From CAVUPF01 sp963803755 (GTDB taxonomy: Bacteria; Actinomycetota; Thermoleophilia; Solirubrobacterales; 70-9), in contig CAWDNP010000005.1 in assembly GCA_963803755.1 (NCBI GenBank), forward strand, positions 1-64,000: 64,000 nucleotides of DNA. The letters are read 5' to 3'. The number at the start of each line of letters is the position of its first letter. Positions within the stretch are counted from its first letter, which is position 1. This document shows positions 29,919 to 39,321 of the stretch, in pieces. A program made the position numbers and the translations under genes. The notes beneath the pieces were generated by a model. The model did not search any database, was not told where the DNA came from, and saw only the letters and a list, made by a program, of their open reading frames with translations.

Positions 29919-30861
29919 TTACCAGCGCCAGCGACCGGCTCCGAGGAGCCCCTGGCGGAGATTCTCGTTGGCCTGCTCGGCCGCCGCCCGGGCGCCCCGG
30001 CGGACGCGCTCGGCGGGGTCTGCCTGCTCAGGCTGAGAGCGCCAGCCGAAAGCGATAGCGCGTGCCGCGGCGGCGATCGCGCCATGGCCGTCCTCCTTCA
30101 GGAAGTGTGGGAAGTCGGCGCTGCGGCCGCCCTGGGGGCCGAGGCCGGGCACTAGGAAGAGCGAGCGCGGCATCAGTGCGCGGAGGCTCGCCGCGTCCTC
30201 GGGGAAGGTCAGCCCGCAGACGGCGCCGACGCTGGAGAAGCCGCACTCGCCCAGGTCGGCCGCCCCGAGCCGGTCGACCATCGCGGCGACGTGCTCGAAG
30301 AGGCGCCGCCCGTCGGCGCTCTGCAACAGCTGGAGATCGCCCGAGCCGGGGTTGCTCGTCCTGACCAAGACGAAGAGACCCTTGTGAAGGCGGGCGGCCG
30401 TCTCGATCATCGGGGCCAGCGACTCGGGGCCTAGGTAGGGCGAGAGCGTCACCGCGTCGGCGTCGTGGACGGGTACCTCGGCGCCGCGCCAGCGGCTGGC
30501 GACCGAGCAGCGCGGTTGCGTAGGCGGCCATCGTGGTGCCGATGTCGCCGCGCTTGGCGTCCTCGATGACCAGCAGCCCCGCCTCGCGGCAATAGCCGAT
30601 CAGGCGCTCGAGCGCGGCGAGGCCAGCGGAGCCGAACTGCTCGAAGAACGCAGACTGGGGCTTTACCGCCGGCACGATCCCGGCGACTCCGTCGACGATC
30701 GCACAGCAGAAGCGCTCGGCCGCCTCGGCAGCCTGCTCGAGGCTCGCCGGCTCGCCGAGCAGCTCGGGGGGCAGGGAGGCGAGGTCGGGGTCAAGGCCCA
30801 CCGCCAGGTAGCTGTGCGTCGCGTCGATCGCGTCGAGGAGGCGGTCGGCGAAGTGGGCCAT
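29919..30861 (-). CDS. pyrF: Orotidine 5'-phosphate decarboxylase (type 2), frameshifted
   Basis: Last step of UMP synthesis. From ATG at 30861: SYLAVGLDPDLASLPPELL, IVPAVKPQSAFFEQFGSAGL and LLVIEDAKRGDIGTTMAAYA, the family DxKxxDI catalytic motif. Near 30495 one extra base shifts the frame; downstream DADAVTLSPYLGPESLAPM, LFVLVRTSNPGSGDLQ, CGFSSVGAVCGL and FLVPGLGPQGG complete the barrel. The length of about 310 residues and the motif order are typical of the actinobacterial type 2 enzyme. It lies 50 bases downstream of pyrE and the two are probably cotranscribed. Confidence 0.93.
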
Positions 30862-30911
30862 CGGCTAGGCGAGTCTACGGGCAGTGACCCGGGGCGCAAG
30901 GCTCGCCAGCG

Positions 30912-31478
30912 TCAGTCGCGGTCGGGGCGGTCGGGGTAGAGCTCGTCGATCGTGATCAGAGAGCGGTAGGGGGCCTCGGCGGCGGCCTCGATCGCCTCGG
31001 CGCCGCCAGCGAGCCGATCGACGACGCTGAGCACGGCGGCCACCTCCAGGCCCTCCTCGCGGATGCGCTCGATCGCGGCGGCGGTGGAGGCGCCGGTGGT
31101 GACCGTGTCCTCTACCACGAGGCAGCGCTCGCCGGGGCCGACCGGACCCTCGACCCAGCGCTGCAGGCCGTGCTCCTTTCGCTCCTTGCGGACGAAGAAG
31201 GCGAGCAGGCCGTCGCCGCCCGGGACAGCGATCGCCGCGCAGGCCAGCGGGATCGCCGCCATCACCGGACCGCCGACCGCGGCGGCGCCGGCATCGGTCG
31301 CGGCGGCGGCGATCAGCGTGCCGGCGACGCGGAAGCCAGCGGGGCGCAGCAGGGCGCGGCGGGCGTCGACGTAGTAGTCGGCCTTGGCGCCGCTTGAGAG
31401 CGTCACCTCGCCGATCAGGAGCGCGTGCTCGCGCAGCTCGGCGAGCAGGGTGCGCTTGGCGGCATCAAGGTCGGGCAC
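30912..31478 (-). CDS. pyrE: Orotate phosphoribosyltransferase
   Basis: Converts orotate and PRPP to orotidine 5'-phosphate. The 188-residue protein has LLIGEVTLSSGAKADYYVDAR at the N terminus, VGGPVMAAIPLACAAIAV, FFVRKERKEHGLQRWVEG (flexible loop with Lys/Arg) and the PRPP-binding motif CLVVEDTVTTGASTAAAIE. The GTG at 31478 starts VPDLDAAKRTLL with an AGGA about ten bases upstream; the frame stays open far upstream without homology. It precedes pyrF in a pyrimidine operon and lies about 230 bases from the L,D-transpeptidase gene. Confidence 0.93.
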   Translation of the reverse strand: MPDLDAAKRTLLAELREHALLIGEVTLSSGAKADYYVDARRALLRPAGFRVAGTLIAAAATDAGAAAVGGPVMAAIPLACAAIAVPGGDGLLAFFVRKERKEHGLQRWVEGPVGPGERCLVVEDTVTTGASTAAAIERIREEGLEVAAVLSVVDRLAGGAEAIEAAAEAPYRSLITIDELYPDRPDRD

Positions 31479-31711
31479 CAGCGAGCATCCTATGGGTCGC
31501 CGCACTGCCCGCAGCCGAGCGCTGCCAGGAGCCGCTGGCGCATCGCTGCGGGACGACACGCATCGGCGGCGCGCCTCGCACCAGTCCCTCGAGCCAGTTG
31601 GGTTCGCGATCCGCAGGAGCCGCTGCGCGACTGCGGACGGTTCGCCGGCGCCTCGCACCGCGCATCGGCAGATGGAAGCTGGTGCATCGCCAGTCAGGTG
31701 CCTCGGCGGCC
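31479..31711. other. Non-coding gap ahead of pyrE with degenerate internal repeat
   Basis: No convincing gene lies here. Two exact 12-base words recur: one at 31526-31537 and 31614-31625 (caggagccgctg), the other at 31571-31582 and 31648-31659 (gcgcctcgcacc). They are in the same order, so the segment looks like an old imperfect duplication of about 70 bases. It would form the 5' leader or promoter region of pyrE on the minus strand. No clear promoter hexamers or terminator were seen. Confidence 0.4.
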
Positions 31712-32707
31712 TCAGAAGACGAAGATGCTCTCGCCCTGGTGCAGCTGGTAGTAGATGCGCGGCTGGTCGGCGATGTAGGTGCGGACGCAGCCGTGGCTGG
31801 CGGCGTAGTTGGGGACTTCGGCGTAGCCGTGGACGGCGTAGCCGCGGTACCAGTAGAAGGAGTAGTACATGCCCTCGGAGTTGTAGCCGGGGGAGCGCAG
31901 GTAGAAGTGGTAGTGGCCGGTGACCGTCGGGGTCGAGGGCTTGCCGGTGGATACCGGGTAGATGGCGAAGGGGCGCGACCCTTTGGCGAGGACGAGGACC
32001 TGCTTTGCGAGCGGCACTTCGGCGTGTTCGCCGGCCGCCGGGTGGCGGACGCGATAGCCGCCGCGACCGTCGAAGGCCGCCTGCACGAGGCGGGCGCCGG
32101 CCTGCTGATCGCGCGCCATCCCGTTGACTTTGCGGTAGGCGAGGACCTCGCGGCCGAGGCGGGCGTTGAAGCAGCGCCCGCCGCCGGAGACGTAACCCAT
32201 CTTCGCCAGCGCGGCTTTGAAGCCGCCGACTACCTCGCCGCACTGCCCAGGGTGCAGGGAGGGGAAGCGCACGCGCCAGCTGGTGCGCGCGGTGGTTGCG
32301 CGGCCGAGTGCCGGGTCGGCGGGGTGGGTGGCGCTGACCGCGTAGCGGCCGTCGGTACGGATGAGGACGGAGGTGCTGAAGGTGCCGGTGTTGGCGGCGC
32401 CCTTGCTCACCGCGATCGTGCGGCTGAGCAGGCGGCGGGAGTCGAGGTAGAAGTTGACTTCGACCTTCTGGCCGGGTGCGAAGGGGGAGATCGAGCCGGT
32501 GATCGGGACGGTGGCGTAGATCGGGGCCTTGCCCGCGCGCAGGCCGCCGACGTGGAGCTTGATTTTGGCGGCGGGGGGAGCGCTCGGGGTGGGGGTGGGC
32601 GCGGCGGAGGCAGTTGCGGGCGCGGCGAGCGCTTGGGCCAGCGGGGCCGCCCCAGCCAGCACGAGCAGCGCGGCGAGAGCCGGTCTGGGGATGCGGCGAG
32701 AGCTCAT
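31712..32707 (-). CDS. Secreted L,D-transpeptidase (YkuD domain)
   Basis: Peptidoglycan cross-linking enzyme forming 3-3 links or attaching proteins. A signal peptide (RPALAALLVLAGAAPLAQALAA) leads into an Ala/Pro linker, a beta-rich middle region (about 50-150, KIKLHVGGLRAGKAPIYATV, ATTARTSWRVRF), a region with GFKAALAKMGYVSG that recalls a peptidoglycan-binding helix, and the YkuD domain with TGHYHFYLRSPGYNSEGMYY, AVHGYAEVPNYAASHGCVR (catalytic His and Cys). The 331-residue length is usual. It stands just upstream of the divergent-start pair CPBP/MscS and shares the strand with pyrE. Confidence 0.93.
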   Translation of the reverse strand: MSSRRIPRPALAALLVLAGAAPLAQALAAPATASAAPTPTPSAPPAAKIKLHVGGLRAGKAPIYATVPITGSISPFAPGQKVEVNFYLDSRRLLSRTIAVSKGAANTGTFSTSVLIRTDGRYAVSATHPADPALGRATTARTSWRVRFPSLHPGQCGEVVGGFKAALAKMGYVSGGGRCFNARLGREVLAYRKVNGMARDQQAGARLVQAAFDGRGGYRVRHPAAGEHAEVPLAKQVLVLAKGSRPFAIYPVSTGKPSTPTVTGHYHFYLRSPGYNSEGMYYSFYWYRGYAVHGYAEVPNYAASHGCVRTYIADQPRIYYQLHQGESIFVF

Positions 32708-32717
32708 CGGCGGGATG

Positions 32718-33407
32718 CTAGCGGGCCAGCAGGGCGACGGAATTGTTCAGCATGTGGAGGAGGATCCCGGGGATGATCGAGCCGGTCTTCTCATAGAGCA
32801 GGGCGAGGGCGAAGCCGAAGACGATCAGCACCGGCACCGCGCTGATGCCGGTTGTCGCGTGCAGGCCGCCGAAGATGGCGCCGCTGATCAGCGCCGCGGC
32901 GATCCGCGGCAGGCGCTCGCGCAGGCCGCCGAAGAGCATGCCGCGGAAGCAGACCTCCTCGCAGATCGGCGCGACGAAGACGATCACGAGGATCTGGACC
33001 GCGGGCACGCCGAACCCCTTGGCGATGTCTTCCTGGTGGGGCTGCCCGATCAAGATCGTGTAGGCGAAGGAGCAGAGCAGGTAAAAGCCGACCGCGGCCG
33101 CCATCCACTTCAGGGCCGAAGGCCGAAACCGCCGCACCCCCAGACGGGCGAGCGCCTGACTGACAGAGGAGGCGCCCCAGCGCGCAGCGATGAGCATCGG
33201 CACCATCAGGAAGGCGCCCTCCGTCGCCAGCTCTATCGCGACGTTCGCCCAGGTCGTCAGTTCCCCGTTTTGCCGATAGCCGATCAGGGCCGGCGGAATC
33301 GACAGGACGAGGCCCGTAGCCAGGGCGAGGAAGACCCCCAGCACGGCTACTTTCGGGCCCCAGTTGGAGTAGGGGAAGGCGCGCTTTGAAGGTAGGTTGG
33401 CCTCCAT
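32718..33407 (-). CDS. CPBP-family intramembrane metalloprotease
   Basis: A 229-residue integral membrane protein with about seven hydrophobic helices. The CAAX/CPBP (Abi) signature is visible as FVAPICEEVCFRGMLFGGLRERLPR (EExxxR, about residue 150), HATTGISAVPVL (about 185) and LLHMLNNSVALLA (HxxxN). These supply the metal and catalytic residues. Substrates of bacterial family members are mostly unknown. ATG at 33407 shares two bases with the ATG of the MscS-like gene on the other strand. It ends ten bases before the L,D-transpeptidase start, so the two may be cotranscribed. Confidence 0.9.
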   Translation of the reverse strand: MEANLPSKRAFPYSNWGPKVAVLGVFLALATGLVLSIPPALIGYRQNGELTTWANVAIELATEGAFLMVPMLIAARWGASSVSQALARLGVRRFRPSALKWMAAAVGFYLLCSFAYTILIGQPHQEDIAKGFGVPAVQILVIVFVAPICEEVCFRGMLFGGLRERLPRIAAALISGAIFGGLHATTGISAVPVLIVFGFALALLYEKTGSIIPGILLHMLNNSVALLAR

Positions 33408-33822
33408 GTCGCCGGCAGTCTCACAGGTCTCGCGCTCCACGCGGACCCGCCTGCGCGTCCTGCGCCGCCTCATCCTCGTCGCGATCGTCCTGGTGGTTGC
33501 GGCGATCGCGCTCAGCCAGTTCACCGAGCTGAAGCGGCTGGCGACCGGCATCCTCGCCTCGACCGCGGTGATCGGCCTGATCGTCGGCTTCGCCGCCCAG
33601 CACACGATCGCCAACATGGTCGCCGGCGTCCAGCTCGCGGTCACCCAGCCGATCAGGATCGGTGACCGGATCAGCTTCGAAGAAACCGCGGGTCGCGTCA
33701 CCGACATCACCCTCTCCTACACCTACGTCGATCCCGGCGACGGCAGCGCCATCGTCATCCCCAACCAGATGCTCATCGACGGGATCGTGCACAACCACTC
33801 CACCGGGGACACGCAGGCCTGA
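33406..33822 (+). CDS. Minimal MscS-type mechanosensitive channel protein
   Basis: A 138-residue protein with a basic N terminus (RSTRTRLRVLRRL), one membrane helix (LILVAIVLVVAAIALSQF), the pore helix TM3 (LATGILASTAVIGLIVGFAA, QHTIANMVAGVQLAV) and the beta domain (RIGDRISFEETAGRVTDITLSY, AIVIPNQMLIDGIVHNHS). It stops after the beta domain, so the C-terminal alpha/beta cage and the first two helices of E. coli MscS are absent. The Ala/Gly-rich TM3 kink region is retained, which supports a real pore. ATG at 33406 is used; a TTG at 33397 is in frame. It overlaps the divergent CPBP start. Confidence 0.85.
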   Translation: MSPAVSQVSRSTRTRLRVLRRLILVAIVLVVAAIALSQFTELKRLATGILASTAVIGLIVGFAAQHTIANMVAGVQLAVTQPIRIGDRISFEETAGRVTDITLSYTYVDPGDGSAIVIPNQMLIDGIVHNHSTGDTQA

Positions 33823-33900
33823 GCGGGCGGGGATTGCGCGGGCGCCGCTGATCCTGCACGGTGAGATGCGGGCGGGGCGCCGGAAGTACCCTGTCTCCCG

Positions 33901-36052
33901 ATGAGCCAGCGCAGCCGACGTCACCGGCGCCGTGGCGGCGCCCGTGAGAAGCTGCTGATCGCCGCCATGGCCTTGACCGGCGTGGTCGCGATCGCGGTCA
34001 TCGCCGTCACCTCCTGGGTACTGGACGTCGCCGCCAAGGCGCCCTCCCTGGCCGCCTGTAAGCCGATCGACAGAGGCGGCAACACGACCCTCTACGCCGC
34101 CGACGGCAGCAAGCTCGGGGTTATCGCCTCCGAAGAGGCCCACGCTCCGGTCCCGATCGCCCTCGTCCCGCGCGACCTCCAGCAGGCAACCGTGGCGATC
34201 GAGGACCAGCGCTTCTACCAGCACGGGGCGATCGACCCGCAGGGGATCATCCGCGCCGCGGTCAAGGACCTCGAAGCGGGGAGGGCGGTCGAGGGCGGCT
34301 CGACGATCACCCAGCAGCTGGTCCGCAACCTCTGCATCGAGCGCCCGGCGCACACCCTCGAACGCAAGATCATCGAAGCGAAGCTGGCGATCGAGTACGC
34401 ACAGAGGCACTCCAAGCGCGAAATCCTCGGCCAGTACCTGAACACCGCCTCCTACGGGACGATCGGCGGCGCGACCGCGGTCGGCGTCCAGGCCGCCTCG
34501 CGGATCTACTTCTCCAAGCCGGTCTGGAAGCTCGACGCCGAGCAGGCGGCGCTGCTGGCCGGCCTGCCGCAGGCGCCCTCGGAGTACAACCCGATCCTCA
34601 ACCCGCGCGCCGCGCGGGCGCGGCGCAACGAGGTGCTCGGGAAGATGGCGGCGCTCGGCTATCTCTCCCCCAACCTGGCCGCGCGGGCGGAGCGCAGCGG
34701 CCTCGAGCTGGACCCCTCGCGGGGCTACTTCGCGCACCGCCAGCCCTACTTCTTCGACTACGTCGAAAACCGGCTGATCGCCAAGTACGGCGCGCAGACG
34801 GTTCGCAACGGAGGGCTGAAGGTCTACACGACGATCGACCCCAAGCTGCAGAACGTCGGCCTGGCCGCGATGCGCTCGACCCTGCCCTACTCGACCGACC
34901 CCTCCTCGGCGCTGGTCTCGATCGACCCGCGCGACGGCGATATCAGGGCGATGGACTCCAGCTCCCCCTATAGGCGCAACCAGTTCAACCTTGCCGCGCA
35001 GGGGCACCGCCAGCCCGGGTCGACCTTCAAGGCCTTCGTCCTCACCACGGCGATCAAGCAGGGCATCGACCCCTACACCACCTACTACGTCTCCAAACCG
35101 CTCAACCTCAACCTCCCGAGGTGGGGACACTGGACGGTGCACACCGCCGATGAGGGCTACCAGGGGACGATCAACCTCAAACAGGCGACGGTCACCTCCG
35201 ACAACACGGTCTTCGCCCAGCTCGACCTCGACGTCGGACCGGCGAACGTGGCGGCGACGGCGAAGTCGATGGGGATCACGACGCACCTCGAAGGGCTGCC
35301 GGCGGAAGGGATCGGCGGCCTGCGGATCGGCGTCTCGCCGCTGGAACTGGCGGACGCCTACGCGACCCTCGCCTCCGGCGGCATCCGCCACAACCCGGTA
35401 GCGATCCGCAGGGTCCTCTTCCCCGACGGGCGGGCCGAACGTCCCGAAGCACCCGAACCGAAGCGCGTGATCAGCCGGGCGGTCGCCTACCAGGTGACGA
35501 GGCTGCTGCGCGACAACATCACCGAAGGGACGGGCACCGCCGCCTACACCGGCTGCGCGGGGCAGGCGGGCAAGACGGGGACGACCGACAACTACACCGA
35601 CGCCTGGTTCGCCGGCTACCAGCCCAACCTGACCAGCGTGGTCTGGGTCGGATACCCGCAGTCCAACGCCATCTCGATGACCGATGTCAACGGGATCACC
35701 GTCTTCGGCGGCACCTACCCGGCGGAGATCTGGCACTCGCTCTACGCCAACGCCGGCGTGCCCTGCGTGGACATCACGCCGCCCGCGCAAAAGGTGAGCT
35801 GGGCGCCGTTCTTCGGCCAGTACACAGTCTCGGGGCCGGGCGGCGGCGGCGCGCGCGGGGCCGCCGGGAGCGGCGGCGGGGCGGCGCCGCGGGGAAGCAG
35901 CGCGGTCGGCGGCTATAACCCCGACGCCTATGCCCCCGGCCTGGGGCAGAAGCCCGCCCCGGCTCCGCCGCCGCTGCCGCCCGAACCGAGCCCGTCCCCA
36001 GGGGGGGGGCGGGGTCGGGAAGGGTGCCCCCAGCGGGGCGGGGAGCGGTTAG
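33901..36052 (+). CDS. Class A penicillin-binding protein (transglycosylase/transpeptidase)
   Basis: Bifunctional peptidoglycan synthase of about 717 residues. A basic cytoplasmic tail and a membrane anchor (LLIAAMALTGVVAIAVIAVT) lead to the GT51 domain: VAIEDQRFYQHGAIDPQGI, GGSTITQQLVRNL, KREILGQYLNTASYG and AALLAGLPQAPSEYNP. The transpeptidase has the SxxK motif PGSTFKAFVL, TSDNTVFAQL and CAGQAGKTGTTDNYTDAWFAGY. A Gly/Pro-rich tail reaches a run of nine G at 36001-36009. The annotated frame stays open past this run to 36420, but a stop at 36050 lies one frame over, so the true end is probably 36052 and a base is miscounted in the G run. Confidence 0.92.
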
Positions 36053-36086
36053 CTGAGCATCGCTGCCAGGGGCGGCCTACGCCCTC

Positions 36087-37145
36087 ATGTGGGTCGGCTT
36101 CGCCGCCTATCTCGGCGTCCTGGTGGCGGCGCCGGCGCTCGGGCGACGGGTCATCTGGGGGGCGATCGCCGTCGCGGTCCTCGGCTTCGCGCTGGCCCCG
36201 CCGCTGCTCTCCCACGACGTCTACAGCTACGTCGACTACGCCCGGCTCGGCGTCCTGCACGGCATCGACCCCTACGTCCGCGGGCCGGCCGCGGCACCGG
36301 CCGACCCCGCCTTCGCCTACGTCACCTGGCCCCACACGCCCAGCGCCTATGGACCGCTCTTCACGCTGGCCAGCGACCCGCTCGCATGGCTGCCGGTCTC
36401 CGCCGCGGTGTGGGCGCTGAAGGCGGTGGCCGCCGTCTCGGTGCTTGCGGTGGCCGCACTCGCCGGGCGCCTCGCCGCGGTCCGGGGAGTCGACCCGCTG
36501 CGCGCCGCGGCCTTCGTCGCCCTCAACCCGCTCGTCCTCGTCCAGGTGATCGGCGGCGCCCACAACGACGGCCTGGCGATGGCGCTCGCGATGCTGGGGG
36601 TCACCGGCGTGCTCTGCGCCGCCGAGGCGGGCGGCGGCGCAGCGATCGTCGCGGCGATCGCGGTCAAGGTCTCAACCGCCTTCCTGGCCCCCTTCGCCCT
36701 GCTGGGATCGGCGCGGCGCGGGCGCTTTTTGATCGGCGCCCTGGTCGCGCTCGCGGCGGTGATCGTCGCGGGCTACCTCGCCTTCGGCTGGCACTGGCTG
36801 GCTGCGATCGGGCTGGCCGGCGAGAACCAGTCCAAGACGAGCCACCTCAGCATCCCCTCCACCGCCGCCCGGCTCACCGGGCTCGGCAAGGAGCCGGCCA
36901 GGATCGGCGCCCTCGCCCTCTACGCCGCTCTGTTCGCCTACCTGCTCGCCTGGACCTGGCGCGGAGGCGACTGGCTGCGCGCCGCCGCCTGGGCCTCCTT
37001 CGGCCTCCTCCTCGCCACCTCCTGGCTTTTGCCCTGGTATGTGATCTGGACCCTCCCCCTCACCGCCCTTTCACGCGATCGCAAGCTTCAGCTGCTGGTC
37101 CTCGCCCTGACCGCCTTCCAGCTCGGCGCTCGGCTCTCTACCTGA
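36087..37145 (+). CDS. GT-C membrane glycosyltransferase, polyprenol-phosphomannose-dependent type
   Basis: A 352-residue integral membrane protein with about ten hydrophobic helices. It has the signature of MptB/Rv1459-like alpha-mannosyltransferases: an acidic first loop LLSHDVYSYVDYARLG with GIDPYVRGP, then SAYGPLFTLASDPLAWLP, VIGGAHNDGLAMALAM and TSWLLPWYVIWTLPL. Such enzymes use polyprenyl-phosphate mannose to extend envelope glycolipids. ATG at 36087 is the first start after an in-frame TGA at 36054; homologues usually begin 50-100 residues earlier, so the N terminus may be lost to the G-run error just upstream. It follows the PBP gene and suits an envelope operon. Confidence 0.8.
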   Translation: MWVGFAAYLGVLVAAPALGRRVIWGAIAVAVLGFALAPPLLSHDVYSYVDYARLGVLHGIDPYVRGPAAAPADPAFAYVTWPHTPSAYGPLFTLASDPLAWLPVSAAVWALKAVAAVSVLAVAALAGRLAAVRGVDPLRAAAFVALNPLVLVQVIGGAHNDGLAMALAMLGVTGVLCAAEAGGGAAIVAAIAVKVSTAFLAPFALLGSARRGRFLIGALVALAAVIVAGYLAFGWHWLAAIGLAGENQSKTSHLSIPSTAARLTGLGKEPARIGALALYAALFAYLLAWTWRGGDWLRAAAWASFGLLLATSWLLPWYVIWTLPLTALSRDRKLQLLVLALTAFQLGARLST

Positions 37146-37194
37146 GACGGGGCCTTTGGGGCCGCCCAGCCGGGACGCCGGAGCGGGGCCGGCC

Positions 37195-38265
37195 CTAAAG
37201 GATCTCCGGGGAGTGACCACCAGACTCCGGGCCGGCGGCCTGCTCCTGCGGCGTGGGGTGGAGCACGCCGGTCGGAACGCTCCAGCCCTGGCGCCGCCCG
37301 AGCGCGGTGACGATGCCAACGTAGATCACTTCGACCACGGTCAGCACCGCCCGCACGGCGATCGCGATCAGCGAGCCGACCGCGAAGCTGTCGCCCGGCG
37401 TCGCCACCTTGACCGCCCAGGCGAAGGCGGCGTCGCGAACGCCGAGGCCGGCGGGGGCGACGAGGGTGACGAGCGCCGCGAAGTAGCCGATCGCCTGTGC
37501 GGAGCCGACGATCAGGACGTCGCTGAACGGGATCGTGGTCACCGAGCGGGCGACGCAGTAGATCCCCACCGCGACGACCCCCCAGTTGAGGGAGTAGAAG
37601 ACGAGCAGCGCGATCACCCCGCGCAGCGAGATCACGGCGGGCAGCGGCTCGCGCCCGAAGGCCCGCATCACCCGGTTGGCCAGCGGCCCGAAGACGCGGG
37701 GGTGAAGGAGCACGATCGCGGCCGGGATCAGCACCAGCACCGCCCAGCGCAAGGGCTGGCCCTGCAGGTCGGGGTGGTTGATGATGAAGTAGGCGGCGAC
37801 GACGATCGCGGAGGTCGCCGAGATCGCCTGTTCGTAGACGATGCTGGCGATCGCGATGCGGCGCGGCACCCCGGCCCGCTCGGAGAGCAGGACCCTGCCC
37901 AGCACGTAGAGGACGCTGCCCGGTACGTAGCGGGCGAGCAGCGGCTGGCCCCAGGCGACCTGCGCCCTGCCGACCCCGATCCGGTAGCCGAGGAAGCGCA
38001 GCGTGAAGTCCCAGCCGAGCGCGCTGAGCGCGTAAAAGCAGGGCAGCACCACGAAGGCCGGGATCAGCCAGAGGCCGTGGAAGTGGACGCCCTTGCTCTT
38101 GATTTCCGACCACTGGCTGATGACCGTGAGGACGAGGAAGGCGAAGATCAGGAGCGCCAGCCCGAGCTGGATGGCCAGGCGCAGGCGGCGGCTGCGCGGC
38201 GGGCGGGTCCCGAACCGCGCCCCGGCCTCTCCGATCCGGTGCAGAAGTGGCTGGCGCTGCTCCAA
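37195..38265 (-). CDS. YbhN/lysylphosphatidylglycerol-synthase-type membrane protein
   Basis: A 356-residue membrane protein of the UPF0104 group. Eight or so helices are visible, including LRLAIQLGLALLIFAFLVLT, GLWLIPAFVVLPCFYALSAL and ALLVFYSLNWGVVAVGIYCV, with the conserved motifs LLARYVPGSVLYVLGRVLL and LVAPAGLGVRDAAFAW. The family includes the flippase domain of MprF and archaeal YbhN proteins, so lipid or glycolipid translocation is likely. No synthetase domain is attached. ATG at 38265 starts a basic cytoplasmic tail. It converges on the glycosyltransferase and is divergent from thiL. Confidence 0.85.
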   Translation of the reverse strand: MEQRQPLLHRIGEAGARFGTRPPRSRRLRLAIQLGLALLIFAFLVLTVISQWSEIKSKGVHFHGLWLIPAFVVLPCFYALSALGWDFTLRFLGYRIGVGRAQVAWGQPLLARYVPGSVLYVLGRVLLSERAGVPRRIAIASIVYEQAISATSAIVVAAYFIINHPDLQGQPLRWAVLVLIPAAIVLLHPRVFGPLANRVMRAFGREPLPAVISLRGVIALLVFYSLNWGVVAVGIYCVARSVTTIPFSDVLIVGSAQAIGYFAALVTLVAPAGLGVRDAAFAWAVKVATPGDSFAVGSLIAIAVRAVLTVVEVIYVGIVTALGRRQGWSVPTGVLHPTPQEQAAGPESGGHSPEIL

Positions 38266-38335
38266 GTGCGTGCCACCTTAATGACGAGGGAGGTCCAGAC
38301 CGCTGCCCACAGCAACCGGAGGGGAGAATGGCCGC

Positions 38336-39321
38336 ATGGGCGAGTTCGAGCTGCTGGCGCGAATCCGGGAACGGCTTCCAGCGCCCGGCCCCGCGCCTCA
38401 TGGGTCGGGATGGGTGACGATGCGGCGGTCACGGTGCCCGGCGGGGCAACCGCAACCTCGGTCGACGCGATCATCGAGGGGGTCCACTTCCGCCGCGAGC
38501 AGGCGAGCCTCGCCCAGATCGGCCGCAAGGCCCTCGCCACCGCCCTCTCCGACCTCGCCGCGATGGGCGCCGAGCCCGGCGAGGCCTACGTCGTCCTCGG
38601 AGTGCCAAGCGGCCTCGATGAGGACGGCTGCATCGAGCTGATCGACGGGATCGCCGCGCTGGCCGGGGAGACCGGCACGGTCCTCGCCGGTGGCGACGTG
38701 ACCCGCGCCCCGGCGCTCACCGTCGCGATGACCGTGGTCGGCCACGCATCACGCGCCGGAGCTGCTCGTCTCCCGCGCCGGGGCGCGCCCCGGCGAGCTC
38801 CTGGTTCTGACCGGCGAGATCGGTGGCGCGGCGGCGGGACTGGCGCTGCTCGAGCGCCCCGAGCTGGCGGCGGCCGTCGGCGCCGAGACGGCGGCACGGC
38901 TGCGCGCCCGCCAGCTCGAACCCCACGCCCGCCTCGCTGCCGGGCAGGCCCTGGCTCGGGCCGGGGCCACCGCGATGATCGACCTCAGCGACGGCCTGGG
39001 GGGCGACGCCCGGCGCCTGGCCGAGGAGAGCGCCGCGCGAATGCGGATCGAGGTCGGCGCGCTGCCGCTCGCAAACGGGGTCGCCGAGATCGCCGCGGCG
39101 GCGGGACTGCGACCCGATCGAGCTGGCGCTCGGCGGCGGCGAGGACTACGAGCTGCTGGCGACGCTGCCCGCGGAGCAGCTTGGCGAGGCGGCCTCGGCG
39201 CTGGGCGAGGCCGAGACGATCCTTGCCCAGGTCGGGGAAGTCCTCGACCGGCGAGGGCACCGAAGTCAGGCTGCCCGGCGGCCGGCTGTTGGAGACGGGG
39301 GGGTTCGACCAGCTGCGCTGA
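38336..39321 (+). CDS. thiL: Thiamine-monophosphate kinase, four frame breaks
   Basis: Phosphorylates thiamine monophosphate to the diphosphate cofactor. Pieces read in order: EFELLARIRERLPAP (from 38336), then after a lost base near 38400 VGMGDDAAVTVPGGATATSV with the Mg-ATP aspartates, DAIIEGVHFRREQASLAQIG, GRKALATALSDLAAMGAEPG and LAGGDVTRAPALTVAMTV. Extra bases near 38754, 39110 and 39252 break it again; the restored parts are LLVLTGEIGGAAAGLALLE, AMIDLSDGLGGDARRLAEES, ELALGGGEDYELLATLPAE and EVRLPGGRLLETGGFDQL. Every domain is present, so this is best read as an intact gene in damaged sequence. Its 3' end overlaps a small minus-strand ORF. Confidence 0.85.

Noticed and set aside
33421..35790. 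789-codon minus-strand frame
   Set aside because: Antisense to the MscS-like and PBP genes; no recognisable domain and a charged shadow composition.
33901..36420. PBP extended to 36420
   Set aside because: Codons after the G run overlap the glycosyltransferase in the wrong frame and have no homology.
37156..39321. 721-codon plus-strand frame
   Set aside because: Antisense to the YbhN-type gene for its first half; only fragments of its second half coincide with thiL pieces.
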